64,000 bases of DNA, taken from contig CARQVR010000011.1 of NCBI GenBank assembly GCA_949051815.1, positions 5,085 through 69,084 on the forward strand, given 5' to 3'. The stretch is from an uncultured Lachnospiraceae bacterium (GTDB taxonomy: Bacteria > Bacillota > Clostridia > Lachnospirales > Lachnospiraceae). Position numbers and translations under genes: made by a program. Below are positions 53,030-60,845 of the stretch, one piece after another; position 1 is the first letter of the stretch, and every line of letters starts with the position of its first letter. The notes under the pieces were generated by a model. The model was not told where the DNA came from, did not search any database, and saw only the letters and a program-made list of their open reading frames with translations.

Positions 53030-53087
53030 ACTCATTTTTTCCCTGTCAGGGTTCGTAGAAAAATCATCAAATCACAATGGGGATTTT

Positions 53088-53482
53088 ATGGCACATTTAA
53101 AGGGTGCATCGGATGACGCGGCAGATGTAACAGGTATTTATCCATTGCTGGAGGATGACAGTAAATATATTTTGCAAACAGGAGATAAGAATTTTATGAA
53201 TTTCTTATGCTTTGGAGATAAAAACAAGAAGTCAATACTGTTTATACATGGAATGGCTTCCACGGCAATGCTTTGCTATGAACCAATTTTAAAACGGTTG
53301 TCAGACTATTATGTAATATTGGCGGAAGTGGATGGTCATAGCGAGAGAACAGGTGAACTTGTCAGCCTTGAGAAAGACTGTGACGAGATAGAGGATTATA
53401 TCAAGGATAATCTATCGGGCAATATTTACATGAACATAGTGATGAATATGCAGGTAAGCTGATTGAATATTTGCAAAGCTGA
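53088..53482 (+). pseudogene. Chimeric remnant: primase-helicase fragment joined to a hydrolase
   Basis: The first 24 residues (MAHLKGASDDAADVTGIYPL then LEDD) match an internal piece of the primase-helicase at 54603-57659 (MAHLRGASEDAADVIGIYPL), down to the nucleotide level. The sequence then becomes an alpha/beta hydrolase N-terminus (KKSILFIHGMASTAMLCYEP, VILAEVDGHSERTGE). After GNIY the frame breaks. The next frame gives HSDEYAGKLIEYLQS, a hydrolase C-terminus, ending at 53482. Two joins and a frameshift make it a dead chimera. The plain open frame ends at 53462. Confidence 0.75.
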
Positions 53483-53611
53483 TACAAACTCCGGTTTAAA
53501 GTGCTGCTAAGATATTACAGATTATGACGATTTTTTTGGATTAGGATAAAGACAAGTGCAGGGATGCTGAAAGCGATCCATATGCGGGAAACGAGGAAGC
53601 CGGCCGGCATT

Positions 53612-53639
53612 ATATTTGTGAAAAATCCTGACATTACTT
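53612..53639 (+). promoter_or_regulatory. Possible sigmaE promoter of the spoIIID fragment
   Basis: ATATTT (53612-53617), 14-base spacer, CATTACTT (53632-53639). The -35 is good and the -10 only partial. It may be the original promoter left before the truncated copy. Confidence 0.4.
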
Positions 53640-53660
53640 TATGAGAGATGAGGTTTCCTT

Positions 53661-53816
53661 TTGAAAGATTATATCGAAGAGCGTGCGATGAACATTGCCA
53701 ATTATATTATTGAAAACAATGCCACGGTGAGGCAGACGGCGAAGGAGTTTGGGATTAGCAAGAGTGGTACATATGGTAGTAACAAAATAGAACGTTTAGT
53801 CTGGAAGATTCTATAA
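53661..53816 (+). pseudogene. Truncated 5' copy of spoIIID
   Basis: TTG start with GATGAGG upstream. The first 34 codons match the intact spoIIID at 60497: seven synonymous differences in the first 57 bases, then 44 identical bases (53718-53761). After ...EFGISK the sequence diverges to SGTYGSNKIERLVWKIL and stops. It lacks half of the helix-turn-helix. Bases 53817-53961 hold a short coding-like remnant (YKEFLEKLYKKLNKFMREKR) without a usable start. Confidence 0.85.
53718..53761. repeat. 44-base identical core, left (candidate attL)
   Basis: Identical to 60554-60597. Sequence before it is diverged and sequence after it is unrelated, as expected of a crossover site of an integrated element. 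Confidence 0.7.
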
Positions 53817-53961
53817 GAGGACAAGAGTGTAATTTCTACATAAAAGATTTGTATAAAATGGATTCATCACTTATAATAAAAAGGAAGGAATACAAAGAAT
53901 TTTTGGAGAAGCTATATAAAAAATTGAATAAGTTTATGAGAGAAAAGCGAGGTGATTGCAT

Positions 53962-54183
53962 ATGCTCACAGCGGAATTAACGAGAAAAATAGATCTTCTT
54001 CCGCGGGAATCTTATATCAAAGTAGAAAATTTTGTGGAGCAGCTTATAGCTTCGGATCAGCATTCTGACAAAGAGAGAGCTTTTAGGACATTTATGGATA
54101 AGATGAATCTGGCAGAGAAATCTGTACAGGAAAATGGGTACTATTCGGAAGAAGAAGTGGAAGAAGAATTGGATAAAATATGA
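53962..54183 (+). CDS. Antitoxin-like protein paired with RelE toxin
   Basis: A 73-residue acidic protein (LTAELTRKIDLLPRESYIKV, VENFVEQLIAS, ending SEEEVEEELDKI). Its size, its acidity and its overlap (ATGA) with the toxin gene identify it as the antitoxin. No clear DNA-binding domain is seen, so it may control the toxin rather than the promoter. GAGGTG lies seven bases before ATG 53962. Confidence 0.78.
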   Translation: MLTAELTRKIDLLPRESYIKVENFVEQLIASDQHSDKERAFRTFMDKMNLAEKSVQENGYYSEEEVEEELDKI

Positions 54184-54533
54184 CAGGAAGAAAAATTGCT
54201 TATTCAGAGATTGCTTTATCAAAACGTAAGGCTATTAAGAAGGAAATAAAAGACAGGTATGGCAAAGAAAGAGCGGACAAGTTTTCGGAGCATATTTCGA
54301 AAAGTATTGCAAAGTTAAAGAACTTTCCGGAATTAGGAGTTTCTTTGCGCGATAAGTACGAGTTGGACTGCGATTACTACATGCTTTTTATAGAGCACAA
54401 CTACTTCGTTTATCGGATACATGATGAGATGATCTTGGTACTTGAGATATTTAATGAGAAAGAAGATTTCATGTTTCAGTTGTTTGGGGTAGTTACCACG
54501 TCACAGGATACGCTGGATTATTGGGATGAGTAA
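54180..54533 (+). CDS. RelE/ParE-family toxin
   Basis: A 117-residue toxin with the RelE/ParE layout: KIAYSEIALSKRKAIKKEIK, KLKNFPELGVSLRDKY, YYMLFIEHNYFVYRI and the C-terminal VLEIFNEKEDFMFQLFG. RelE members cut mRNA on the ribosome; ParE members poison gyrase. Which one applies cannot be told here. Translationally coupled to the antitoxin. It lies at the left of the spoIIID-bounded island and could stabilise it. Confidence 0.85.
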   Translation: MTGRKIAYSEIALSKRKAIKKEIKDRYGKERADKFSEHISKSIAKLKNFPELGVSLRDKYELDCDYYMLFIEHNYFVYRIHDEMILVLEIFNEKEDFMFQLFGVVTTSQDTLDYWDE

Positions 54534-54602
54534 ACTTAAAGCGGCAAGGAATGAAGGCATTCTTATGGCAGAGAAAATTGCTGATTGAGGAGAAGCGTTT
54601 AT

Positions 54603-57600
54603 ATGACAGATGAAATTTTGTCTTTGCAGGACAAAATAAAATGTTTGCAAAAAGAAAATCAGTATCTAAAATCCCTGCTTGATCAAGCGGGGATTTCGTA
54701 CTCAAAGGAGAAATTGCGACAGTGTGAAATATTTAAGGAGAATACGAAGTATTCTCTGAATCGAGCACGCGGGTGCTCGATTTCTTATCATGCGTCTGAC
54801 GAAATAAAAGACAGGGATTTGTTTGATCCGGACCAAGGGGCAAGAATTATACCCAGAGAGATTACCGATCATGACGCTAATCTGTTTTTCTCTGTATTTT
54901 GGGGACGCACGGATGTATATGCCAAGCGTACTGTCAAAAAATCTACGGGAGATGTCAATTATTACACGCAATGTTACAATTTTTATAAGACAGGCTGTCC
55001 AAGAATGAGCGGCAGTAAGATCAGGTGTCAGGATTGTAAAAGACAGGCATACAAAAAGTTGGAGAAGCATCAAATCATGGCTCATTTAAGGGGCGCATCG
55101 GAGGATGCAGCAGATGTAATAGGCATTTATCCATTGCTGGAGGACGACACCTGCAGATTTATTGTATTTGATTTCGATAATCACGAAAAAAATGCCGCAA
55201 AGCACGATTTTGCCAATACAGACGATAACTGGATGGAAGAAGTAGATGCTTTGCGTGAAATTTGTGTTATCAATGGTATAGATCCGCTGGTGGAGCGGTC
55301 ACGGTCGGGACGCGGCGCCCACCTTTGGATCTTTTTTCAGAAGAAAACGGAGGCTTCCTTAGCCAGAAAATTTGGAAATGCCCTGTTAAGAAAGGGCGCA
55401 GAATCGGTCAATTTGAAATCCTTTCGCTTTTATGACAGAATGCTGCCGATGCAGGATCATCTTTCGCAGGGCGGTATCGGCAACCTGATCGCACTGCCTT
55501 TGCAGGGACAGGCTCTCAAAGAGGGAAACAGCGCGTTTGTAGATGAAAACTGGAACGCATACCCGGATCAGTGGAAAATATTGTTGGGTAAGCCCAAGCT
55601 TTCAAAGGAGCTTATAGAAGACAAGATAAAAGAATGGAAAAGCTTTTCGGCAAATGAAGCGATAGAGACCAATGAGATATTAGAACAGGATGGGGAAAAA
55701 CCATGGGATAGGACAAAGGATTTTTGGAAGAGTGATGTAAATGGAGATCTTCAAATTACCCTGGCAGATGGCGTTTATATTTTGAGAGAAAATTTGGCGC
55801 CAAGAATCCAAAACAGGATACGGGAACTGGCGGCATTTCAAAATCCGGCATTTTTTAAGAATCAGGCGATAGGGTTGTCTAATTTTGCCAATTCCCGATA
55901 CATTTATCTTGGTAGAGACGAGGGCGAATATATCAGGATTCCCAGAGGGCTATTGGAAGATGTGACTGCCAAATGTGATAAGGGCAAAATCGCATATCAT
56001 ATTTGTGATGAACGATGCCAGGGAAATGCGATTCGAATTGCATTTCAGGGACAATTGAGGGGAGCACAGATTCCGGCAGTGGAAGCTATGCTGCAGCATG
56101 AGACGGGGATACTTCATGCGGCTACTGCGTTTGGCAAGACCGTTGTCTGCTGTCATATGATTGCGGAGAAAAAGGTCAATACGCTGATCCTGCTGCAGTC
56201 TTCGGCATTGATAGAACAATGGGAAAGCGCCATGGAAAATTTCCTAACCATAGATGAGGAACTGCCCGAATATGAGACGCCAACCGGGAGGAAGAAAAGG
56301 AGAAAAAGCGTTATAGGCAGACTGCAGGGAGCGCATGATTCTACGACAGGGATCATTGATATCGCTATGGCAGGTTCGCTTTGTAAAAAGGGAGAATTTC
56401 ACCACAGATTGAAAGAATACGGCATGATTATTGTGGATGAGTGCCATCATGCCGCATCAGATACTTTTGTAGAAATATTGCAGGAGGTGAGAGCAAAATA
56501 TGTGTATGGCGTGACGGCGACGCCGCTTCGCAGCGATGGATTAGAGAAAATTAACTATATGCTGCTTGGCCCGGTCAGATATCAGTTTACAGCGAAAGAC
56601 AGGGCAAAAGAACAAGGGATTGCGCATCTGGTATATCCGAGATTTACTAGAGCGGTTGCACCGAGGTTTCATCAGGATAACATGCACCCAAATGAAGCTT
56701 ATACAATTCTCAGGGAGAATGAAGACCGTGATGCCTTGATCATAAATGATGTCACAAAATGTATTGCAGAGGGCAGGACGCCGGTGATCCTTTCCCGATA
56801 TATCGATCATTCGCGAAAGCTGTATGACAGACTAAGGAATTGCGCAGACGAAGTGTTTTTGCTTTCAGGTGAAAACACCAAAAAGCAGCACCATGCTGTT
56901 TTGGAGCAGATGAAGCAGGTGAAAGCTGACAAAAGTATGATTTTGGTTGCTACAGGAAAGCTGATCGGAGAAGGGTTTGATTATCCGAGACTGGATACGT
57001 TGATCATGGCAACGCCGGTTTCCTGGAAAAGCGTGGTAGAACAGTATGCCGGGCGGTTGAATCGGGATTATGAGGGCAAGGAAAGCGTGATTATCTATGA
57101 TTATGTGGATAGTCATATCTCCATGTTTGAAAAGATGTACTATAAGCGTCTGAAGGCATATAAGCAGATTGGTTACGATATTTGTGCCGGATATACGATA
57201 GAAAAGCAGAAGGTGGGCGCTATATTTGACACGGATGCCTATGCAGAAGTATACAGAAAGGATTTGTTGGAGGCGAATAAGGAAATCATTATAGCAAGCC
57301 CAGTCATCAGTGGCCCTAAGATTGAAGCACTGATCCGGTTATTAAAGAATCAGCAGGAAAAGGGCACTCGGATCAGAATCGTTACATGGGAAGCGGATCG
57401 TTATGGATTTGGTGACAGTGCATACTGGATGGAGCTGCAGGAAAGGATGCGCGCCAATGGGTTTGAAATCAATCTTGTAGAAGATTACTGCCAGCATTAC
57501 TGTATTATAGACCGGGAAGTGGTCTGGTATGGGAGCATGAATTTTCTTGGAAAGGAAGACAGTGAAGACAATCTGATGCGCGTGTGCAGTAAGGATATTG

Positions 57601-57659
57601 CTGCGGAGTTGTTGGAGCTTACGTTTGGGAAACAGGAATTAATCATTCAGACCACTTGA
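54603..57659 (+). CDS. TOTE-type primase-helicase with C-terminal PLD-like domain
   Basis: A 1018-residue protein. A coiled coil (LSLQDKIKCLQKENQYLKSL) is followed by the archaeo-eukaryotic primase domain of TOTE conflict systems: DVYAKRTVKKSTGDVNYY, Cys-rich CPRMSGSKIRCQDC, catalytic FVFDFDNH-like FIVFDFDNHEK (about 186) and SGRGAHLWIFF (about 235). Then comes an SF2 helicase with ATAFGKTVV (about 505), VDECHH (about 611), ATPLRSDG and EQYAGRLNRD. The C-terminal PLD-like part reads HYCIIDREVVWYGSMN, lacking the Lys of HxK, so nuclease activity is doubtful. GAGGAGAAG precedes ATG 54603. The family is a predicted anti-mobile-element system. Confidence 0.88.
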   Translation: MTDEILSLQDKIKCLQKENQYLKSLLDQAGISYSKEKLRQCEIFKENTKYSLNRARGCSISYHASDEIKDRDLFDPDQGARIIPREITDHDANLFFSVFWGRTDVYAKRTVKKSTGDVNYYTQCYNFYKTGCPRMSGSKIRCQDCKRQAYKKLEKHQIMAHLRGASEDAADVIGIYPLLEDDTCRFIVFDFDNHEKNAAKHDFANTDDNWMEEVDALREICVINGIDPLVERSRSGRGAHLWIFFQKKTEASLARKFGNALLRKGAESVNLKSFRFYDRMLPMQDHLSQGGIGNLIALPLQGQALKEGNSAFVDENWNAYPDQWKILLGKPKLSKELIEDKIKEWKSFSANEAIETNEILEQDGEKPWDRTKDFWKSDVNGDLQITLADGVYILRENLAPRIQNRIRELAAFQNPAFFKNQAIGLSNFANSRYIYLGRDEGEYIRIPRGLLEDVTAKCDKGKIAYHICDERCQGNAIRIAFQGQLRGAQIPAVEAMLQHETGILHAATAFGKTVVCCHMIAEKKVNTLILLQSSALIEQWESAMENFLTIDEELPEYETPTGRKKRRKSVIGRLQGAHDSTTGIIDIAMAGSLCKKGEFHHRLKEYGMIIVDECHHAASDTFVEILQEVRAKYVYGVTATPLRSDGLEKINYMLLGPVRYQFTAKDRAKEQGIAHLVYPRFTRAVAPRFHQDNMHPNEAYTILRENEDRDALIINDVTKCIAEGRTPVILSRYIDHSRKLYDRLRNCADEVFLLSGENTKKQHHAVLEQMKQVKADKSMILVATGKLIGEGFDYPRLDTLIMATPVSWKSVVEQYAGRLNRDYEGKESVIIYDYVDSHISMFEKMYYKRLKAYKQIGYDICAGYTIEKQKVGAIFDTDAYAEVYRKDLLEANKEIIIASPVISGPKIEALIRLLKNQQEKGTRIRIVTWEADRYGFGDSAYWMELQERMRANGFEINLVEDYCQHYCIIDREVVWYGSMNFLGKEDSEDNLMRVCSKDIAAELLELTFGKQELIIQTT
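54738..54780 (+). other. Two tandem perfect hairpins inside the primase-helicase gene
   Basis: GAGAATACGAAGTATTCTC (54738-54756) and TCGAGCACGCGGGTGCTCGA (54761-54780) are 8-pair stems 4 bases apart. TTTCTTATC follows the second, giving it the look of a terminator or attenuator within codons 46-60. Confidence 0.6.
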
Positions 57660-57679
57660 TACAACGTAAAAGTGGTCTG
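57648..57679 (+). terminator. Terminator-like hairpin at the end of the primase-helicase
   Basis: CAGACCACTT (57648-57657) pairs exactly with AAGTGGTCTG (57670-57679), overlapping the stop codon. No strong T-run follows. Confidence 0.55.
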
Positions 57680-57723
57680 ACGGGGTTCCTTGTGTAGTGC
57701 CGGCTTATAATGATAAGATATAC

Positions 57724-58011
57724 TTAAGCATCTGATAAGCGGCATGTTTTTTCATATTTTGTCTTTATCGAAAGGATTTTTTCGGTTATCATGGAAAGAA
57801 ACTCAATAATTCGATGCGAATTCTTGTTGGCTTCAAAGATGGAATTTAATTCATCCTCTTTGTCAAAGTTGAAATAGCCAAAGCTGTTAAAGCAGCTTTG
57901 GTCAAATTCTTTCATAAGCCATGTCTCAGCAACCTGGCGTGCGCCTTTTAGTATCAGGGGCTTTTGATCTTCGTTGGTTTTCCAAGTTATCAGATTCTGA
58001 ATTGCATTTCG
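57724..58011 (-). pseudogene. Fragment of a DUF4143-type ATPase with mutated Walker A
   Basis: On the minus strand an open frame from 58011 reads RNAIQNLITWKTNEDQKPLI, then LKGARQVAETWLMKEF. This is the N-terminus of the AAA/DUF4143 family, normally GARQVGKTWLMKEF: the P-loop Gly-Lys is Ala-Glu here. It continues NSFGYFNFDKEDELNSIFEA and then IIEFLSMITEKIL, before drifting to a stop at 57724. There is no start codon in the family's usual place; an internal ATG at 57915 gives 63 residues. It is a decayed remnant covering about one fifth of the usual gene. Confidence 0.8.
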
Positions 58012-58243
58012 CTACAAGTGTGACTTCCTTCTTCTGAGTAACCAATATTAGTGTTGCGCGTTTTTTTAAATTTTAATATCGCTTTACGCATTTTTTTGAT
58101 AAATATAGATTGACAAAGAACATTTTTTCAAAAACAGGAATCGGAATGCACAATTTGACTTGGTGTTCGTATAAAAAATAAATTCTGCATGTCTCTATAT
58201 AGATTTTGAGGAAACTGATGGCCTTCAATCAAAATGAGGTTTA

Positions 58244-58272
58244 TTTACATAGTTATCAATGCGTGATACAAT
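58244..58272 (+). promoter_or_regulatory. Promoter of the winged-helix nuclease gene
   Basis: TTTACA (58244-58249), 17-base spacer, TACAAT (58267-58272). The start of transcription near 58279 rules out the upstream ATG at 58259 and supports ATG 58319. The rest of 58012-58318 is AT-rich with nothing else recognised. Confidence 0.7.
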
Positions 58273-58318
58273 AAAAAAATCAGTAAAAAGTCTTTTCGAT
58301 AAAATTTGGAGGGATTTT

Positions 58319-60328
58319 ATGAGAGTTAATGCTACAGAGTATCCCAAGTCGTTATCTTGGGAAATGAAATCATTTTCAATGCCGAATATTCCGAGAGGAA
58401 CATTGGGAATGAAAGAAAATCTTAAAACTATTTTAGAGATGGTACGAAATAATGTCTCTCCGTCTCAGAGATTAATTATAGAGGGAAGTGAAAGTAAGAT
58501 AGATTTAGGGACAGCTTGCATTCGCTTAAGGCCGATGAAGTTGTTGTTAAAAACCCAAACCGGATGGGTGCTTTCGGATGAAGCACAAAGATGGTTGGAT
58601 ACGGATGATGATTTGTATTTGACGGCGTTTTTATGTGCCCGCATAAAGTTTTTGGCAGAAGTGTTGTATTATTTAGATGAACCTAAAACTGCAGCAGAGC
58701 TCCAAAATATAGCTATAAATGAGTATGCGTTGACATGGAAAACAACAAGCGATATTAATGCGCGACTTGTGTGGTTACGGCAGCTGGGACTTGTAGAATT
58801 TCAAGAGTTTTCACTTCTGTATTTCCTGACCGATTTGGGAAGGGGATTTGTAAAGAATATAGAAATTGTCAAACCAATAAAGCAGGACTTTTTGTTTGAT
58901 GAGACGTTAAACGAGGGTGAAGTAGAGGTTTCAGAGTGGGCACTGGATTTCTGCTCTGATTTGTCGGGCGAAAGAAAATCTTCTATAGGATATATTGTTG
59001 GAGATTTGAAACAATTTCAAACGACAATTGCAGAATTTATTCAATTGATTAATGGTGGAAAATCTGCTGACCAAGTAGTGGAATATGTTAAAGAGAATTA
59101 TGCCATTGCATCATCGTCTTTGAGATCCTTCTTTTCAACCCTAACCAATATGGGTATTCTTGAAAGAAAAACCGCTACGATTTATGATGTGACAGATACA
59201 GCAAGATTATGGAGTGAGAAAAGAAAAATAATTGATTTAATTTGTATCATGCATAGACAATTTGATTTTATGTTTGAAATGCTAAGCGTATTAGAAGAGA
59301 GGAGCATGTCCAATAAAGAATTGGCGGCAATCGCAAAAGTTTCTTATGGTTATGAAAGAGAGAATATAGATGAGATTCGCAGAAGAGTTGCTATATTTCA
59401 GACGGCGAAACTTATAAGGCATGATTCTATAGATAAATACACTATCACAAGTAGAGGCAGGAAACTCTTAGGACTTATCAAGTTGGAGAAACCCGTATTA
59501 GCAGAAGCGAAAGAGGAATGTGATGTTGAAAATGAAAATACACAAGATTTACATTTCCTTACAGAGTTGCGATTGTCGGCAAAAGATTCTGGTAATTTTG
59601 AAAGGCTTGAGAAAAATGTTAAGGTAGCATTTGAAAAACTCGGATTTGAGGCGCAATGGCTTGGCGGAGCGGGAAAAACGGATGTTTTAGTAAGAGCAGC
59701 GGGAAATTCGATGACGACTTATTCAGTCACTATTGATGCAAAATCAACATTGAGTGGGAATGTGACGGATAACCTTGTAGATTTTGACACATTGGAGGAG
59801 CATAGGCGGAAACATAAAGCAGATTTTTCTGCAGTTGTGGGCGGTAGTTTTCAAAATGAGAGATTGATTAAGCGGGCGATTGAGCATAATGTCTTGCTAA
59901 TCGATATCGATGCATTAGAAACCTTGATTAGAAATCATTTGGAAGTGCCTATACAAGTAACATCCTATAAGAAATTATTTGAATCTCCGGGTATAGTTAA
60001 TGTTAAATGCTTAGAAGAGGAACGCGAAAAGATTACAAGGTATGGAAATCTTCTTCATGCAGTGATGGATTGCTTAGTGGCAGAAAGAGAGGACGAGGTC
60101 ACTGGAGGAATATTGCAGGAAAGGGATATTTACCGTTCATTAAGGAAGAATGAAAGTTTTTCTGCTGCGCCAAATATTGATGAAATATCCGCTATGCTTC
60201 AATTCCTTGCGTCTCCTTTAATTGGCTGCGTGGAGAAGTCGAAAGAAGGGTATTTAGCAGTAGGGACACTAGATGATGCCGCACAGAAATTCGACTTTTT
60301 TTCTCGAATGTGTAGGAACCCAAAATGA
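58319..60328 (+). CDS. Multi-winged-helix protein with PD-(D/E)XK nuclease domain
   Basis: A 669-residue protein of no family I can name. The N-terminal 400 residues look like repeated winged-helix units (KTAAELQNIAINEYALTWKT with ARLVWLRQLGLVEF; SSLRSFFSTLTNMGILERKT; MSNKELAAIAKVSYGYEREN with FQTAKLIRHDSIDKYTITSR). Then follows a restriction-endonuclease-like fold: LEKNVKVAFEKLGFEAQWLG, GGAGKTDVLVRAA (Asp about residue 452) and VTIDAKST (DxK about 472), a complete E...D...DxK set like Mrr-type nucleases. A helical C-terminus follows. GGAGGG precedes ATG 58319, and it has its own promoter. It could be a modification-dependent restriction enzyme or part of the neighbouring primase-helicase system. 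Confidence 0.75.
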   Translation: MRVNATEYPKSLSWEMKSFSMPNIPRGTLGMKENLKTILEMVRNNVSPSQRLIIEGSESKIDLGTACIRLRPMKLLLKTQTGWVLSDEAQRWLDTDDDLYLTAFLCARIKFLAEVLYYLDEPKTAAELQNIAINEYALTWKTTSDINARLVWLRQLGLVEFQEFSLLYFLTDLGRGFVKNIEIVKPIKQDFLFDETLNEGEVEVSEWALDFCSDLSGERKSSIGYIVGDLKQFQTTIAEFIQLINGGKSADQVVEYVKENYAIASSSLRSFFSTLTNMGILERKTATIYDVTDTARLWSEKRKIIDLICIMHRQFDFMFEMLSVLEERSMSNKELAAIAKVSYGYERENIDEIRRRVAIFQTAKLIRHDSIDKYTITSRGRKLLGLIKLEKPVLAEAKEECDVENENTQDLHFLTELRLSAKDSGNFERLEKNVKVAFEKLGFEAQWLGGAGKTDVLVRAAGNSMTTYSVTIDAKSTLSGNVTDNLVDFDTLEEHRRKHKADFSAVVGGSFQNERLIKRAIEHNVLLIDIDALETLIRNHLEVPIQVTSYKKLFESPGIVNVKCLEEEREKITRYGNLLHAVMDCLVAEREDEVTGGILQERDIYRSLRKNESFSAAPNIDEISAMLQFLASPLIGCVEKSKEGYLAVGTLDDAAQKFDFFSRMCRNPK

Positions 60329-60439
60329 ATATGCTAATATTTTGTCATAAATTGCACTTGAAAGGAGCTGGCAATATGAGGTGCTGATATGGATAAAGAA
60401 AAATGGGTGCTTGCCTTTACATGAAAAAAGCAGTATCAG

Positions 60440-60468
60440 TCATACCCTTTCACAACCCCTCATACAAT
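60440..60468 (+). promoter_or_regulatory. sigmaE promoter of spoIIID
   Basis: TCATACC (60440-60446), 14-base spacer, CATACAAT (60461-60468), a full match to the sigmaE -10 consensus. Transcription should start near 60475, after the 5' arm of the overlapping hairpin. spoIIID belongs to the sigmaE regulon in known sporeformers. Confidence 0.75.
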
Positions 60469-60495
60469 GTAAAAAAGTATTCTGAGGGGTTTTCT
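60454..60495 (+). terminator. Hairpin with the spoIIID ribosome site in its 3' arm
   Basis: AACCCCTCA (60454-60462) pairs exactly with TGAGGGGTT (60483-60491), then TTCTC. The 3' arm is the Shine-Dalgarno of spoIIID (TTG start 60497). It can end or silence read-through RNA from the nuclease gene but cannot form in RNA started at the sigmaE promoter. Confidence 0.7.
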
Positions 60496-60496
60496 C

Positions 60497-60754
60497 TTGA
60501 AGGACTATATTGAAGAGCGTGCAATGAATATTGCCAACTATATTATTGAAAATAATGCCACGGTGAGGCAGACGGCGAAGGAGTTTGGGATTAGCAAATC
60601 CACAGTACATAAGGACGTAACCGAACGCCTCGCCCAGATCAACCCGTCACTCGCGGCTGAAGCAAGGAAGGTTCTGGATGTGAATAAATCTGAGCGGCAT
60701 ATTCGCGGTGGTCTGGCAACCAGAGAAAAATATCTGCACCAGCAGATCTGCTAA
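60497..60754 (+). CDS. spoIIID: Sporulation transcription regulator SpoIIID
   Basis: A small DNA-binding regulator of the mother cell that switches genes on and off after sigmaE. Nearly the whole family sequence is visible: MKDYIEERAMNIANYIIENN, the helix-turn-helix TVRQTAKEFGISKSTVHKDV and the basic tail HIRGGLATREKYLHQ. Length 85 is normal. The start is TTG with TGAGGGG. A truncated 5' copy lies 6.8 kb upstream (53661-53816). Confidence 0.95.
   Translation: MKDYIEERAMNIANYIIENNATVRQTAKEFGISKSTVHKDVTERLAQINPSLAAEARKVLDVNKSERHIRGGLATREKYLHQQIC
60554..60597. repeat. 44-base identical core, right (candidate attR)
   Basis: Inside spoIIID, codons 20-34, identical to 53718-53761. Crossing over between the two would excise 6.8 kb and leave one intact spoIIID. 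Confidence 0.7.
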
Positions 60755-60845
60755 AGAAGAAAATGCCAGGCGTGGAATCTCTTTACATTGTTGCAGAATG
60801 GGCATAGAATAGGGTCATAGTCATTAAAAAGGATGATGAGGGGCC

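Noticed and set aside
53817..53961. Short coding-like stretch (YKEFLEKLYKKLNKFMREKR) before the antitoxin
   Set aside because: It has no start with a ribosome site and is open only as a fragment. I treat it as a remnant, not a gene.
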